A DNA stretch of 64,000 bases from Lenzites betulinus (GCA_022264855.1 JABYQU010000041.1:124001-188000), one strand, 5' to 3'; counted from the first letter of the stretch, positions 47,103-59,341 are shown. Notes: generated from the letters alone by a model not told the origin. Made by a program: numbers and translations.

Positions 47103-50100
47103 TCATTCATCCTCCGCAAGTTTCTGTGCGCGTTTCGCGAGCTGCAGGGACGTGTTAGTAACCGTCAGTCTTCGCTATGGATCAGGACACCCACAATCGC
47201 AGCCAAGTCCATCTGGCCACCGACCGCAGCCGGCTTCCCCGCACCTCCCGCCTTCGGCTTGGGCGCACCAGCCGCAGGCCGCGCCGCACTCGGTACGGGC
47301 GGCTTCGCCCCGACCTTCGGCGCACCGGGCTTGCTCGCGATGGGGGGCGGACCTGGCTTGGGCTTCGCCGCGATCGGCGGCGCCTTGTGCGCGAAGGAGC
47401 TGCCAGGCCGCGACGACGCGGGGGTGCTCTCACTGGAGGACTCGGCGGTGGCTGCGGATGCTGTCCGCTTCCAGGGCGCCGCCGACCCGTTGCCCGCGGC
47501 CATGCCCGGGAAGACCGCGACGGGTTTGGCGGAGGGGTCTGCGGCGACGGACTTGAACCCGCCGCCGGCCTTCGGGGCTGCTGGGGCTCCGGGCGCGGAC
47601 GGGATGGGACGTTTGCCGGCGGGGGGTGGGGGAGGCGGGGGCGGGGGCGCGGCGGCCTTAGGCTTGGGCGGGACGAGCTCGAGGTAGTTGTTCGGCGCCC
47701 AGCCCTCCTGGCCGTCCTTCTTGACGAGCCACCAGCCGTTGTCGTCCTTCTCGACGAGCTCGACGATGTCGTCTTTCTGGAGCGTCATCTCGCCCTCCTG
47801 GCCTTGGAACGCGTACTTGGCCTTGTACTGCTCGACGTCCGGTTCCGGTGGTGGCGGGGGAGGTACTGCAGCGCGACTTGGAGGGGGTGGGGGTGCACGC
47901 GGGGCAGAAGATGCAGATGTAGCGGCGGACGAGGCAGCCGCTGGCGGTTTGATGACTGTTGGTGTGGACTTCCCTGGCAGAGGTTGCGCCGCAGGCTTAG
48001 GCTTCGCTCTTGTTGCTGCCGGTTTCTGAGGATAGAGTCAGCTACATTTTTCTTCAAGTCGTGTAGCACTACTCACATCCGATGGTCCGCCTTTCCGCAG
48101 GAGTTTGCCCTGCGTGATCGGGCGTACTACACCTTCCTTGCGCCGGGGTGGAGGCTTCGACAAGCTAGAGGGAGGCTCTCCAGATGGCACATGCACAGTA
48201 TGACTCTTGTAGGCATCTCCTCGCGGAACCGTCTCGTCTTTGATAAACTTGATTTCAGCCTTCTTCTCCTTCTTCTTGTTATAGGTAATCCTGCGGACGA
48301 ATGTAAGTGCAAGAAATACAACACACATGACGTAACGCACGTTGGGGCAATGAGAACATTGACGCTACCCTGCGTAAGACGTAGGATGTGAGTCGTCAGC
48401 TCGGTCTTGAAGATGCAGCTGAGAATCGGGTCGCCCTCCTCCGTAGGCCCGAGGTTCAATACCTGCAAGAACATCAGATAATTTCAAGGTTAACTGAAGC
48501 AGAATGCCTACCAGCCAATCATCTCGGAGAGTAGACATTGAGATACTCTTGATAGTGACCAGGGGGATTTTCCTCTCTAGTGTCGTCACAGTTTCTCCCT
48601 CCCTGGCAGTGGTTATAACGATGTGGAATGCTTTATCAGTCTACCCGACCGTGGTAAGCATAGAGTCGAGAACGGGGACTTTATATTGGACGTACCAAGA
48701 CCAAGAACCGAGGACTCGGCTTGCTGGAGCGACCGAACTTCGAGACAAGGAGGTGTCCTCTCGCGCTGAACGTAACCTTATCCCCTATGAGAGATACGTG
48801 TGTCAATTACCTTCCGGCGGGGGCACAAGGAAGCACGTACTCCCAATCCCACACGCCTCCAAGAGTTCTTCCCCAAGAGCGCTCTTGCCGTTTAGATCAA
48901 GGTAGTCACCCATGAAGCGACGGTAGCCTAGTAGACTGAAGCGCCTCCGCTCTTTCCTACTGGCAAGAACCTGGTGGCCGTAGTCGCGGATCTTGGCGTA
49001 CTCTATGCCCTCCTTGTTGTTCTTCCAAAAGCGCTGAATGCGGCGCGCACACTCGTGTTTGTAGCGCATGTAGTTACGCCATGCACGCTGAATGCGGCCG
49101 GCCATGTTATGCCAGTAGCGATCGCGCATGGTCTCCAGTGCAAAGAGCTGCATGTCTGTCAGTTACTACTTTGGTAGTAGACAAAGGATGACCGACCGTT
49201 TCGGGGTTCTTGATGAAGGCCTTGGTGACACCCATTTGCCATTCCTCGCGAGCGATACCCGTATCGCTGAGAATACGCTCGCAGCCCGACTTCGCATCTC
49301 CCTGCCAGATGTATTCACCCGCATACGAAGTTGCGGGCGACAGCAAGTAGAAGCGCTCCACCATCTTCTCGAACGTGTTCCTGTATGCGAAGCCAGCACG
49401 CCGCACGCGAATGTTCTCCTGCAGACCGAGATACTTGACCTGGTGCAGCACCGCTTTCGTGTCATACTCGGATCCACTGCGGTTCTGGTTTGGCTTGATG
49501 GTTCGGATGTAGGACGGCTGAGCGCGCATGAGGTTCTCGACGAGGGCACCGGCGGATGACTGGAGTGAATGTCAGATACATCTCATTTCTTCAAATTTTC
49601 TGACAGACGGACCTTGATCCTGTCACTGGCAGTAGGTGGCCGCTTCTTGCTGTTGGGATCTGGCCTGTCCGGAAAGAGCCCCTGCAAGAACGTATTCCCG
49701 CTCGCGCCAATGAGGTCCAGCAAGTCCTTTACGAGCACATCCTTGTTCTTGTCCGTCATACCCGAGACGTTGTACATCACGTCGCCAGCATAATGCTTCA
49801 CAAGGAACTGCGCACCACGCGCATCGAAATGTGGGTTGGACGACAGCATCGACATGCGCTGTACGAAGCTGTTGTCTGCCGCGGTGGGGTCCGCGTGAGC
49901 AGTCGCGCAAGCGTCGTTGAGGGCGGCGAAGATGCCTGGTGGGCGCTTCTCTTCGATGAGGTCGCATACAATCTTGTTGTTGAAGTACTTGATCGGCGTC
50001 CACTTGATCTGCTCCCGCACATACTCCTCCTGCTCGGTCTTCAGCGTTAGCTCGATGAAGATCTGCTGGAGTTTCTCGTTGACGTAGTTGATGCACAACT

Positions 50101-51764
50101 GTTCGAAAGAGTTGTCCTACGTCGAAGGCTCGCGTGAGAGAGCGCATATATATTGTAACCAAAGACCACAAACCTCGAAGATCTCGAAGCCGAAGATGTC
50201 GAGAATCCCGATCAGTTGGGCGGTCGCGCCGCGGGCTTTCATGGACACATTGACCTTCGATACGATCCACTCGAATAGGTTGTTATAGATAGCCTTTGCC
50301 AGTGCATCGCGACCGGAGCTTGCCTGAGCAGGATTGAGTGGGACGTCGTAAACAGACCCTCGTCTACCTCCGGCGCGCTGAGTTTCCACAGTTTTCGTCG
50401 TGAGCGCCCTTTGGACTTGCGCCGCATCGACCTCCATAAGGTACCCGACGAACTCTGTGACGCTTGTGTCTGCGATATCTGCATTGCCATCGTCCTTCTC
50501 GGTGTACTGAACGTTTCCGAGCCACAGGATAGTAGCAAGCATGCGGAAGATTTCGCTCTGCTCGTGTTCACTCAAACCGATGACTTGCATCGCTTTCTGT
50601 AGTACGTTAGTCAGTCGTTCAACGCTATGCGATGAAAGGAGGTCTTACGATGGTTTCACGGAAGTCTTGCGCGTCATCGATACCAGGAACATCCAAGCAA
50701 TTGCTCAAACTCGTGTATGCGTAGGCGTCTGGTGTCTGCAAGCCGAAGGCCTCTACACAGTGGCTGTCGATGAGTGATTCTCGATATTAGTGAAAGGACC
50801 TACCTCGTTGTGCATCGGTGGCAGCTTTAGTGAATTGATAGAATATGTGGAAGTTACGCTCGCTCTCTACTTGACCTACCACGCGCCCCTTCTCGAGGAG
50901 GTAATTTGTGATCTGGGCACCGACGGGTTCTCCGTGATCATTGAACATGATCTCAAGATACTTTCCCTATAGAACGGTCAGCAAGATGCCTTTCGACGCG
51001 TACCTGGCGTCACGCACATGCCGACTAGAGTTGTTGTTTCGTAACGTCTTCGCACAACCAAAACTTTCCAGCAAAGGGTTTGTAGCGAGTACCATGTCCT
51101 TGATCTCCTGAATGCTGCTATCTTGGCCTCCGGATACTGCGGCAATGTATTGCATGATCCGCTTCGCCGCCTCCGTCTTGCCTGCTCCGGACTCGCCGGA
51201 GATGATTACGCACTGGTTCTCGTGGTAGGCGTTCATGTTGTAGTACGAAGATTCAGCAATGGCGAAAACGTGTGGAGGCACCTCAAGCCTATTCTTGCCC
51301 TTGTATCTCTGGAGCACCTCGTCGCTGTAGATGCCCAGATCTATGCGATGCGCGATCAAGTCCGCACTTAATGCCATCAAGTACGCGAAGGCGCACCTTT
51401 GAAAGGGTTGACGGAAATTAGCACTGAACCAATGTAAGTGTATATTTCCCCGTTCTTCCACCGTTTCTCGAGGTTCTCATTCACGGCCTCGTTGGTGATA
51501 GTAGTCAGAAGGGTCATGTCGGACACGCCGACTTGCTTCTTCTTGAAGCCTTCTTTCCAGTCCGCCTATAAATCATTCAGGGGCAATCCTAAATATTGCA
51601 AAGCATGTTAACGAGGTGCGCACCTTGGCGACCTTGCCTGCTGCGCCGCCGGCCTTCTTGGAGGTTGGAGCCCCGCCCTTCTTGCCCGCCTTCTTCGAGG
51701 GCGCCTGAACAATCCATGGTTCAAGAAACAATAAAACAAAGCTCTTGTCTTGCACACTGACCAT
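47103..51764 (-). CDS. MYO1: Class I myosin (Myo1/Myo5 type)
   Basis: Actin motor for endocytosis and polarised growth at the cell cortex. The first coding exon is just ATG (51762-51764), spliced over about 57 bases to [11 protein letters not shown]. Motor: P-loop [12 protein letters not shown] (about 51200), [12 protein letters not shown] phosphorylation region [11 protein letters not shown] (Ser target of PAK-type kinases, about 50350), DIFGFEIFE (about 50190), the [10 protein letters not shown] region and RRAGFAYR. Two IQ motifs: [13 protein letters not shown] and [10 protein letters not shown] (about 49110-49010). A TH1 membrane-binding domain follows ([20 protein letters not shown] to about 48300). 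Then a Pro-rich segment, the SH3 domain [20 protein letters not shown] to [11 protein letters not shown] (about 47840-47680), a second poly-Pro part and QMDLAAI joined by the last intron to [12 protein letters not shown], stop at 47103. About 14 introns. The terminal segment resembles the Arp2/3-binding central/acidic region. Confidence 0.95.
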
Positions 51765-52154
51765 GATGCAGAGAAGAGCCTATAGACACAGTAGATTGGG
51801 GAGTGCGATTGCAGACGCTTGTGCAACGCGGACCAGGGTTGGAAACAGCGCGATCGAGGTGCGCGTTATTTGCGGATGGCGAATGGCGGTTGTTTCAGAA
51901 ACGACAAGCCCCCAGAAATTACTGCAGAGGAAGAAGGGAAGAGGAGTCCAAGTCGGCAGAGCAGCCAGATCAGTGAGCGTAATGACGAGCAGACAAGCAC
52001 GCGCGCCTGCGCGTAAATCTCGGGCGCTTACATGCTTGCGGGGTGATCGCAGCTCTCGCAGCGCGCGGTATCCATTCCGCAGCGGCCAAGGTAGACATAG
52101 CATTACGCTCGAGTTGTTATACAGCTATACAAACTTCCGATACTAAATTACATC

Positions 52155-54272
52155 TCATACCGGGATTTCTACTCCATGCTCCAGCAGCCACTTCAAAGCC
52201 TCCGCCGCAGGCCGTAGGATTGGTGAGTTCGTGTTCTGCGCGCATCCCTTCACTGCAAGCACAAGGGCACGAACGAGGCCTACGCGGTTCGATTCCGAGG
52301 CAATCTCCATCTGCGCCGCCTTGTTCCCCACGCCGTAGAAAAGGTTCCGAACGCAGACGATGCCGCGGTGGACTAGGCCGGGATCGGTCGGAAGATCATC
52401 CGGTACGTCTTCTTCATCCTCTTCGTCGCCTGGTGGTCTCACAACCACAGTTGGGTCGATGAGCTGACCGAGAATAGGTAGGACCCTGTGCCGTTCATTC
52501 TGGAGCTCCGCTAACGAGTGGCAAGCATCCGGGGACGCGGTGAGAGTCGCCAGAGCGCCAGACGAGGCAAGGCGCGTCGGTATGTCGTCGACGTCGCACA
52601 ATGCTACAAGCACCTGGAGCTTCGACTTGGACGATGGGTTAGTCGCTCCACCCCATTTGTCGAAAATCTCCTCACATCCGGCCACGAGATTGCAAACGAG
52701 TTCCGTGGACGCGCGGCGAATGAGGGTGTGGTCCTCTAGCATGAGCATTTCGATCTTGTTCATCAGCCCAGCTGCGCGCGCGACACGAGAGGCGGCTTCC
52801 GGGCTTTGAGAGGAGAGATTTGTGAGCGCCATGATTGCTTCGAATCTTTGCAGCAGGTTCGCATTCGGGTGCGTAAGCATGAGGGCGAACGGGCGGATCG
52901 CGTCGAATATTGCACCCTCATTCGGGCCGAAGACTTGCACAGGGGACGCGGTGATGGCGAGTTTCGCCAAGGCTTGGATGGGCTCAAAGTCCACGGCGTC
53001 GAGTTGAGGCACCTTGTTCACGTCTGTCGACTTTGGAGGGGGGATAATGCTTTGGATGATGGTGACGAGGGCCTTGGCACCACCGGCCTGTAACACCTTT
53101 CCGCGATTCTCCTTATCTTCGATGAGGCTGAGGAGGGCTTTCCCAACCACCAACCGAACAGCGCGGCTGTCAGTCGCACGTACAGCAGAGGTCAAGGCCT
53201 CCATAGCCCCGGCTTGAACGATCCTACGACCACGTTGCTTGACATGTTCATCATCATCCAACGGATCCTCCTGACCCTCCGGTTGACTTTGGCTAGAAAT
53301 TTTCGGCGTCTTCGCCATGCGCCTGAGCTTCGCGATCTGCGCCTCTTCAGGAGATAGACGGGGGCGATATGCGCATAGATTCGCGATGACGACGACAGTA
53401 CCATACAGAGGGGAGCCCGCTACGTCTTCAAGGGACGGCGCTGGGGCACCTTTCCGACGCGGGACAAGCGCGAAGAGCTTGGACAGGAAAGCCGGATCCT
53501 TCGACAGCATCTCCTTGACGGATGACGTAGTGCTCACATACGCAAGACCTTCCACAGCATCTGCTAGGGAAGATGTCTGATGACCGTCAACGACAAGACC
53601 CTTCATCAGCGCGGCGAGCTCCGCGTCGTCCATAGGCTGCTCCGCCGACCCTCCCGCTTCTGTAGCGTCTACGCTTGAACCACGCGCAAGCTTCACCATC
53701 GCCACCGCGGCTGCAGCTCGGAGCTCAGGATCATCGGTTTGGCGCGACTTCCACTCCAACCATTTCTGGTGGTCCGCTCCCAGCAACGCACGGCAGGCTT
53801 TGTGTCCAGCGGCGCGTCCAAGGAGATGCGCGACTGCAAGATCGACATCGCGGGAGGAAGTAAATAGATCGAGTGTGTCCATGATAGACTCCAAGACGCC
53901 ATCGCGCAGAAAAATCGTGGATGCAGAGAGGTGATCGACATCGAAAAGTGCAGCCAGGAAGGTGAGTCCAGCAAGAACTTCAGTTTCCTCCGTGTCTGCT
54001 ATGCGCGCGGTGACAGCAGTCTCAAACGTCTTGCATATCAACTGCGTGCCAGCTTCCGGGGAAGATGCCTCGGTGCGGCGACGTTGACAATACGCAGAGA
54101 GAACTATGTAGGCCTTCGAGTGGACGGCTACCGGGTGGGATGGCGAGAACGAAGCAAGAACAAGGGCGAGTTCATCGGGAGAGAATGTAGTCCACGAAGC
54201 ATCCTGTGTTTTCTTGAGAACGGCGTCGAGAACGTTGGGGGCAGCGTCGGCGTCGGAGGAGACGGTGGTCAT
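52155..54272 (-). CDS. SHE4: UCS-domain myosin chaperone (She4/Rng3/UNC-45 type)
   Basis: Folds and stabilises myosin motor domains, working with Hsp90 and Hsp70. Intronless, 705 residues from ATG 54272; an in-frame ATG nine codons upstream is possible but MTTVSSDADAAPNV is the more natural start. Armadillo-like helical repeats fill the protein: ADAVEGLAYVSTTSSVKEML, YGTVVVIANLCAYRPRLSPE, AGAMEALTSAVRATDSRAVR, LQRFEAIMALTNLSSQSPEA, LVALCDVDDIPTRLASSGAL. The C-terminal part, with LVHRGIVCVRNLFYGVG and ALKWLLEHGVEIPV, is typical of the UCS domain. An N-terminal TPR is not evident, as in fungal She4. It sits 390 bases upstream of the class I myosin on the same strand; its yeast counterpart acts on class I myosins. 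Confidence 0.92.
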   Translation of the reverse strand: MTTVSSDADAAPNVLDAVLKKTQDASWTTFSPDELALVLASFSPSHPVAVHSKAYIVLSAYCQRRRTEASSPEAGTQLICKTFETAVTARIADTEETEVLAGLTFLAALFDVDHLSASTIFLRDGVLESIMDTLDLFTSSRDVDLAVAHLLGRAAGHKACRALLGADHQKWLEWKSRQTDDPELRAAAAVAMVKLARGSSVDATEAGGSAEQPMDDAELAALMKGLVVDGHQTSSLADAVEGLAYVSTTSSVKEMLSKDPAFLSKLFALVPRRKGAPAPSLEDVAGSPLYGTVVVIANLCAYRPRLSPEEAQIAKLRRMAKTPKISSQSQPEGQEDPLDDDEHVKQRGRRIVQAGAMEALTSAVRATDSRAVRLVVGKALLSLIEDKENRGKVLQAGGAKALVTIIQSIIPPPKSTDVNKVPQLDAVDFEPIQALAKLAITASPVQVFGPNEGAIFDAIRPFALMLTHPNANLLQRFEAIMALTNLSSQSPEAASRVARAAGLMNKIEMLMLEDHTLIRRASTELVCNLVAGCEEIFDKWGGATNPSSKSKLQVLVALCDVDDIPTRLASSGALATLTASPDACHSLAELQNERHRVLPILGQLIDPTVVVRPPGDEEDEEDVPDDLPTDPGLVHRGIVCVRNLFYGVGNKAAQMEIASESNRVGLVRALVLAVKGCAQNTNSPILRPAAEALKWLLEHGVEIPV

Positions 54273-54375
54273 GGCGGGAGGGGGCGCAAGTATGTGCACA
54301 TGTTTGGCTCCGTCGTTTCTCTCGCAGATCTCGATCTACTTTTTGCGCGTCCTCCACACTTTCACCTCATTCACT
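54273..54375. promoter_or_regulatory. Short shared promoter of UCS chaperone and TRM6
   Basis: Only 103 bases separate the divergent ATGs. Pyrimidine-rich, no TATA box on either side, so the two genes probably share elements. Confidence 0.5.
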
Positions 54376-56240
54376 ATGGACGTCGGCGAAGGCCCCTCTC
54401 GCGCACAGCATGTACCCTCCATCACTCGCGACGACACCATACAGATGGGGCACACACTGCTCATCAAAATTCCCAGTGGTGACATTCGATCAATAAAGCT
54501 CGAGAAAGACGCGTACGGAGTGGCCCTCGCTCGCTCATATGTGCTCGTCTGACTCCCGGCGTACAGGACAGTCAGCCTCGGAAAATTCGGGTCATTCCAC
54601 GCAAACGAGCTCATAGGGCAGCCTTTTGGATTGACGTACGAGATCCTGGGCAAGAAGCTCAATGTATTGCCTCCCCGTCCGATGCAGGATGTAGGTATGA
54701 GCGCCATCTTTATTACCATACCACGTTCTGACGGTCAATCTCAGAGGATACCGAAGCAACTAATGAGCTCATAAACGATGGTCAATCGGTGCAACCACTC
54801 ACTGTGGAGGAAATTGAAACGTTGAAGAAGTCTGGGCTGCATGCATCGGTGAGGAGAACATCATAGGCAAGTCGTGGCTTTGCTTGACGCCAGAAATTCC
54901 AGGAAATCATACAAAAGCAGATTGAACAACATGTTAACTACTCTCTCAAAACGGAGTACAGCAAGGAGAAGTACAAGAAGCGAAAGGAGATGAAGTGCGC
55001 ATTCCCGCCCTTTGAACGCCCCCTGCTGACGTTCTGACTGCGTATCAGATACTCCAAGTCTTTTACGGTCATTGAGCCCACCTTGTTCAATGTTTGCGAG
55101 TACTGGTTCAATAAGGACCAGAACCGGCTGCGCGACATCCGTCCCGACTCATTAGCACAAATCGTTAACCTGGCAAATATCAGGCCAGGAGGAAGATACA
55201 TCGCAGTAGACGATGCTTCCGGGGTGGTCGTATCCGCAATCTTAGATCGCCTTGGTGGTGAGAAATTATCTTGAAATGTATATGTAGTCGCAGGTGCTCA
55301 TTGATGCGCGCAGGTCAGGGTCGCCTTGTCACCATATGCGACATAGACTCTCCACCAGCGTATCCTGTCATGGTTCAAATGAACTTTCGCAAGGAGGCGG
55401 TGGCGCCAATCATGGTCTCTCTTAACTGGGCCACAGCAGACGAAGAATATACACCTAGTGAGTGGCACGGTTTGCTCGCCGTGCCATGTGCTTATACAGA
55501 CCCAGTCGTTGCTTCCAGCGAACCCCCATCCGGGAAGTTCAAATCCGACGGACAACGCACACGGCTAAACAAGCGGAAAGTCGCGTCGGATACCTTGATG
55601 CAGAACCGAGAAGAGCTTTTCAATGGAGAATTTGACGGGTATGCCGCCAAGCTTTTACACATTTGCTGTGCTCTGACAGTTCCGCAGTCTCATTGTGGCC
55701 AGCGAATACGATCCATACTCCATTATCGAAAAGCTATATCCCTACCTTGCGGGATCGGCGTCTATCGTCGTCCACAGTCCACACGTGCAAGTCGTGTCGA
55801 CTCTCCAAAATCAACTACGAGATCTCCCCGGTTACCTGGGGCCTACGGTTACTGAGGGATGGCTGCGTCAATATCAGGTGCGGATCTCCGGAATTGATGG
55901 TTGTGACCTCAACGTGAACGCTCGTACAGGTACTTCCTGGACGGACACATCCTACAATGAATGCGTCGGGATCTGGAGGTTTCATATTCCACGTAATCAA
56001 GATGTGCGTAAACTTCGTGTCCAATGGTCTTCGGATGCTGGAAACTTACGTGCATGCAGATATGACGACCCAACTGCTTCATCTGCCATGCTCCATCGGC
56101 ATCGTAAGAAGGTTAAGCAGACCAGCGAAGCACCTTCGGCCGTAGCGAGCAACGCGAAGGAAGAGTCCGTCATTGTGGCAACCTCAGATCTTGAATCCAC
56201 GCCCGCCGAGGGCGAAGATGTCGAGATGCGAACGTCATAG
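54376..56240 (+). CDS. TRM6: tRNA m1A58 methyltransferase non-catalytic subunit TRM6
   Basis: Partner of Trm61 in making 1-methyladenosine at position 58 of tRNA, nuclear; Trm6 binds the tRNA. The ATG at 54376 starts MDVGEGPSRAQHVPSITRDD, then GHTLLIKIPSGDIRSIKLEK, VSLGKFGSFHANELIGQPFG and TYEILGKKLNVLP. After introns: LTVEEIETLKKSGLHASEII, TEYSKEKYKKRKEMKYSKSF, EPTLFNVCEYWFNKDQNRLR and DIRPDSLAQIVNLANIRPGG. The methylase-like half carries RYIAVDDASGVVVSAILDRL and GQGRLVTICDIDSPP. Later exons give LIVASEYDPYSIIEKLYPYL, GWLRQYQVLPGRTHP and GSGGFIFHVIKIYDDP, then a charged tail ending DVEMRTS, stop at 56238-56240. About nine introns. Motifs are diagnostic. Confidence 0.93.
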
Positions 56241-56374
56241 GTTGCACACGTCGTCTTGTGGTCAGTGTTGGCAGGGACGGGGGTATCTGTACCACTGGAA
56301 TTGTATAGACGCTTAGCCTCGCTCATGAATGTACAACAGATACATAATATACACAAAAGAACACTGCCCGCCTC

Positions 56375-58468
56375 TCACACCACGGACACCTCCCGCCTCC
56401 TGAACAACACTTTCCCCTTCGGCGCGGGGATAACGTTCAGAGCCCAATAGATGTTGCGGGGACGCTGCCCATCTCCTCCGAGCTTCAGGTCGTAGTTCAA
56501 CACAATGAACGCCAGGAGGGACTTCAGCTCGTTTGCTGCAAAGAACCGTCCGGGACTATAACACCGCAAGTCAGCATCCATAGCTCACAGAAGAACAACA
56601 GACTCACCACGCGTGCTTCCCATGCCCGAAGGAGATGTAGTCAAGGGACGTGTTGACAAACTGGTGCTTTGTTCCCTCTCCATCCTGCTCACGTAGGCGC
56701 GAGAAGCGGAATGGGTCAAACACGTCTGCGTCCGCGTAGACCGAGCCGTCGTGATGCATGGGGTCGGCCGCTGCAACGACATTGACCCCACGTGGGATGA
56801 AAGTCCCATCATGCAGCGTCACGTCCTTCATTGCCTTGCGACCCAAGGAGGCTGAAAGGGACAGGTCAGTACGTCGCAACATGTAGCAAAACGGCGTACG
56901 TACTAAGACCGATACCGTTGTATCGCTGCGACTCCCGGAGGAAACTGTCCAGCTTCCACATCTTAGCCATCGCGCTCTTCGTCCAACCTTCCTCCTTCAA
57001 TATCGTCTCTATCTCTTTGCGCAGAGGTTCCTGCACCTCTGGATGCTCAGCGAGGTGGTATATGGCATGTGTGACAGTCTGGAACAGCATTCGAGCCCGG
57101 ATCATCGATGAAACTCAGATTGCATGCTCACGTTTGAAGATGTGTGGATAGCGGCGAAGCACACGATCAGGATCCTGCGCGCAATGGCCTCGTCGGTGAA
57201 ATTCTTCGTGCGGGCGATATCCATGATCCATTGGAGCAAGTCGTTCTGCTCGAACGGTGTTCAGTGTGAGCTTGTTCTCTTCTCATCACATTTCACTAGC
57301 TGATACACGCACCGGCTTGTCTGTCCAGTCATCGCCGTATTTCTCCATCATTTCGCGGCGCGCGTCGATCTCGGGTTTCAGGTGGGGAATAGCTTTGTGA
57401 AGCGTCTTCTGCACACTGCTCGTCACCACTCCAACCCACCTACGCGTTGCATCTATCAGATGGTCGCTCGTATTGATACGACGCCCGAGTACTTACGGTC
57501 TCAAGAACTTCGGGAAAAGTCTGACCAGCGTCCCGTCTTTCACAATGTCGATGGTGAACGCAATCGAGAGGTCGAGGTATTCTTGGTCGCGGCCTTCAAG
57601 ACGCCACATCAGTCAAATTTAGCACGTTATGCATATGGGGTACGCACAAACAGGGACGCCAACGAAAACGCGGTTGCTCGCGCGTGCGATGATCTGCTGC
57701 ATGGCGGTCATCACGGGGACCTCGAGCCATCCTAAGGGCACGGCGGGCACCAAATCAGCTGAAACGGACAACGGTCAGCCGAGCGATGGAGACGCACCAT
57801 CAGTCTTAGCGGGAATGTGCTGGGGCACCGCCAGGGTGAGCTCGTCTATCACCTCAGGCAGGATAACGGGGACACTGCGGGTCAGTTTCTCCTTGATAAC
57901 ATCCACATGGTACGGATCGTCCTCTGTGTCGGGGCCCAGGGTATATCTGATTTGCATGGACTGTGGCAGGCAGGTTGTCAAGTCAATGCCATTCAGGCAA
58001 ACGTCAGGGAGCGGAAGACAGGCAAGCGCACGTACATCCGCAACACTGTCCAAGAACGAGAGCTCGTCGTCCGGCCTCCGTCGGAGCTCATCTATCATCT
58101 TCGGCCCTGAAACTACTAGCATCCACTCGTTTAACATGGGGACTTTGAATACGGAGCCATGGTACTGTGTTACACACTACGTGAGCTATATGAGGAACGC
58201 CACAGCATATTGGTCTAACCTTCGTGTAGCCTTCTTGGAGGTACTTCTTGCTGTTCAGTGTGAAGTTGAGTGACGCGAAGAAGGACAAGAATGGTATTGA
58301 GGAGCCGCCGACAGTGGGGATCGAGTGAAGCTGGGTAGCGAGCGTAAGACAGGACAGACTGAGGACACAACGTCAGGCAGCACTCACCGGGCTCGTCCGC
58401 CACTTGATGAGGTAAACCGCGCCGATTACTGCAGCAGCGACCCAGAATATGGAAATACCGTCTGCCAT
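56375..58468 (-). CDS. Cytochrome P450 monooxygenase, copy 2
   Basis: Close relative of the P450 at 3.9 kb. The ATG at 58468 opens the anchor MADGISIFWVAAAVIGAVYL; hinge LHSIPTVGGSSIPFLSF is missing one or two residues by eye but otherwise normal. Spliced exons give MLNEWMLVVSGPKMIDELRR, FVGVPVC joined to RDQEYLDLSI, and CFAAIHTSS (I-helix, His in place of the acid). RESQRYNG holds ExxR, FDPFRFSRLR the PERF region, and FGHGKHACPGRFFAANELKS the heme loop. The heme Cys codon is split by an intron exactly as in the other two P450s. It ends RRREVSVV at 56375. About eleven introns. It looks functional; substrate unknown. Head-to-tail with copy 3 upstream. Confidence 0.93.
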
Positions 58469-59341
58469 CGATAAGCAGAACCTACACAGCGACGAAGACT
58501 GAGTGTGGTAGGAGGGGCGGAGAGGAATCCGGACGGCAGTTGGGTTGCACGGTTATATACCGTCGCGTGGCAGGACATCTCCTCCGCGAGGCCATGTCAG
58601 ATGTTGCCGTTCTTCCGTCGCCCTGCTGTGCGAAGAATCTCAGGCGGTTTCGGGCAGCCGGCGTAACGCCAATTACACACCAGGCCACCACGGGGGGCGC
58701 CGTTATCCCGAGAAGTCTGTTCACCGGCTGGTAGGCAGTCGCGATGTCCCACGCACACGAGTCCTTCGCACCTGTGACCGGCCTGATTCTTCAGATGCCT
58801 AGGAACACCGCGGCTTCTTTCCCCTGGAGGTGTTACCATGTGGGTTCCCCCGTCGTCGGCGTCGACCAGATCTAGAAACAGCGAGTGAAATATCGCAGCT
58901 TGGTCCCTGATAAACCAAACCGAATGGGGTCTTAGGAAGGTTTGACTGTTGACATGAGCGGGGAATTGAGGTGAAACGCGGCCACCGCGGTCATCCGCAG
59001 TGGACACACGCTCCGATCAATATCAATGTGCCGAGTATGGAAGGGTTTTATGATTGTCGGATGCAATACATCACCAACTACTATATATTGAGGGTGGGTA
59101 GTGGTGCGTGGTGGGTAGTTGCGGATTGCGCGCGGGGGCCGAGGCTCTGGCAGTACTTACTTCTGTGGTTTATCGCAGTACTAGTGTGCTCGATTTTGAT
59201 CTAAATGGCGAACTGACGTTGGCGTTGTATCATTGAGTGTATGAAATCGTGTACATTGTCACGCTATTTGGCAAAATACATGAGTGGTGATATTGTCTGC
59301 TAATGTCCTGCCATAAAGAACTAACGAACCACCAAGTGGCA
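58469..59341. other. Intergenic between tandem P450s
   Basis: About 870 bases holding the promoter of P450 copy 2 and the 3' end of copy 3. AT-rich at 59040-59330. No gene recognised. Confidence 0.5.
58553..58559 (-). promoter_or_regulatory. TATA box of P450 copy 2
   Basis: TATATAA on the minus strand, 85 bases before the ATG at 58468. Confidence 0.55.

Noticed and set aside
47022..48391. Long plus-strand Gly/Arg-rich frames
   Set aside because: They are antisense to the Pro-rich and SH3 part of the class I myosin.
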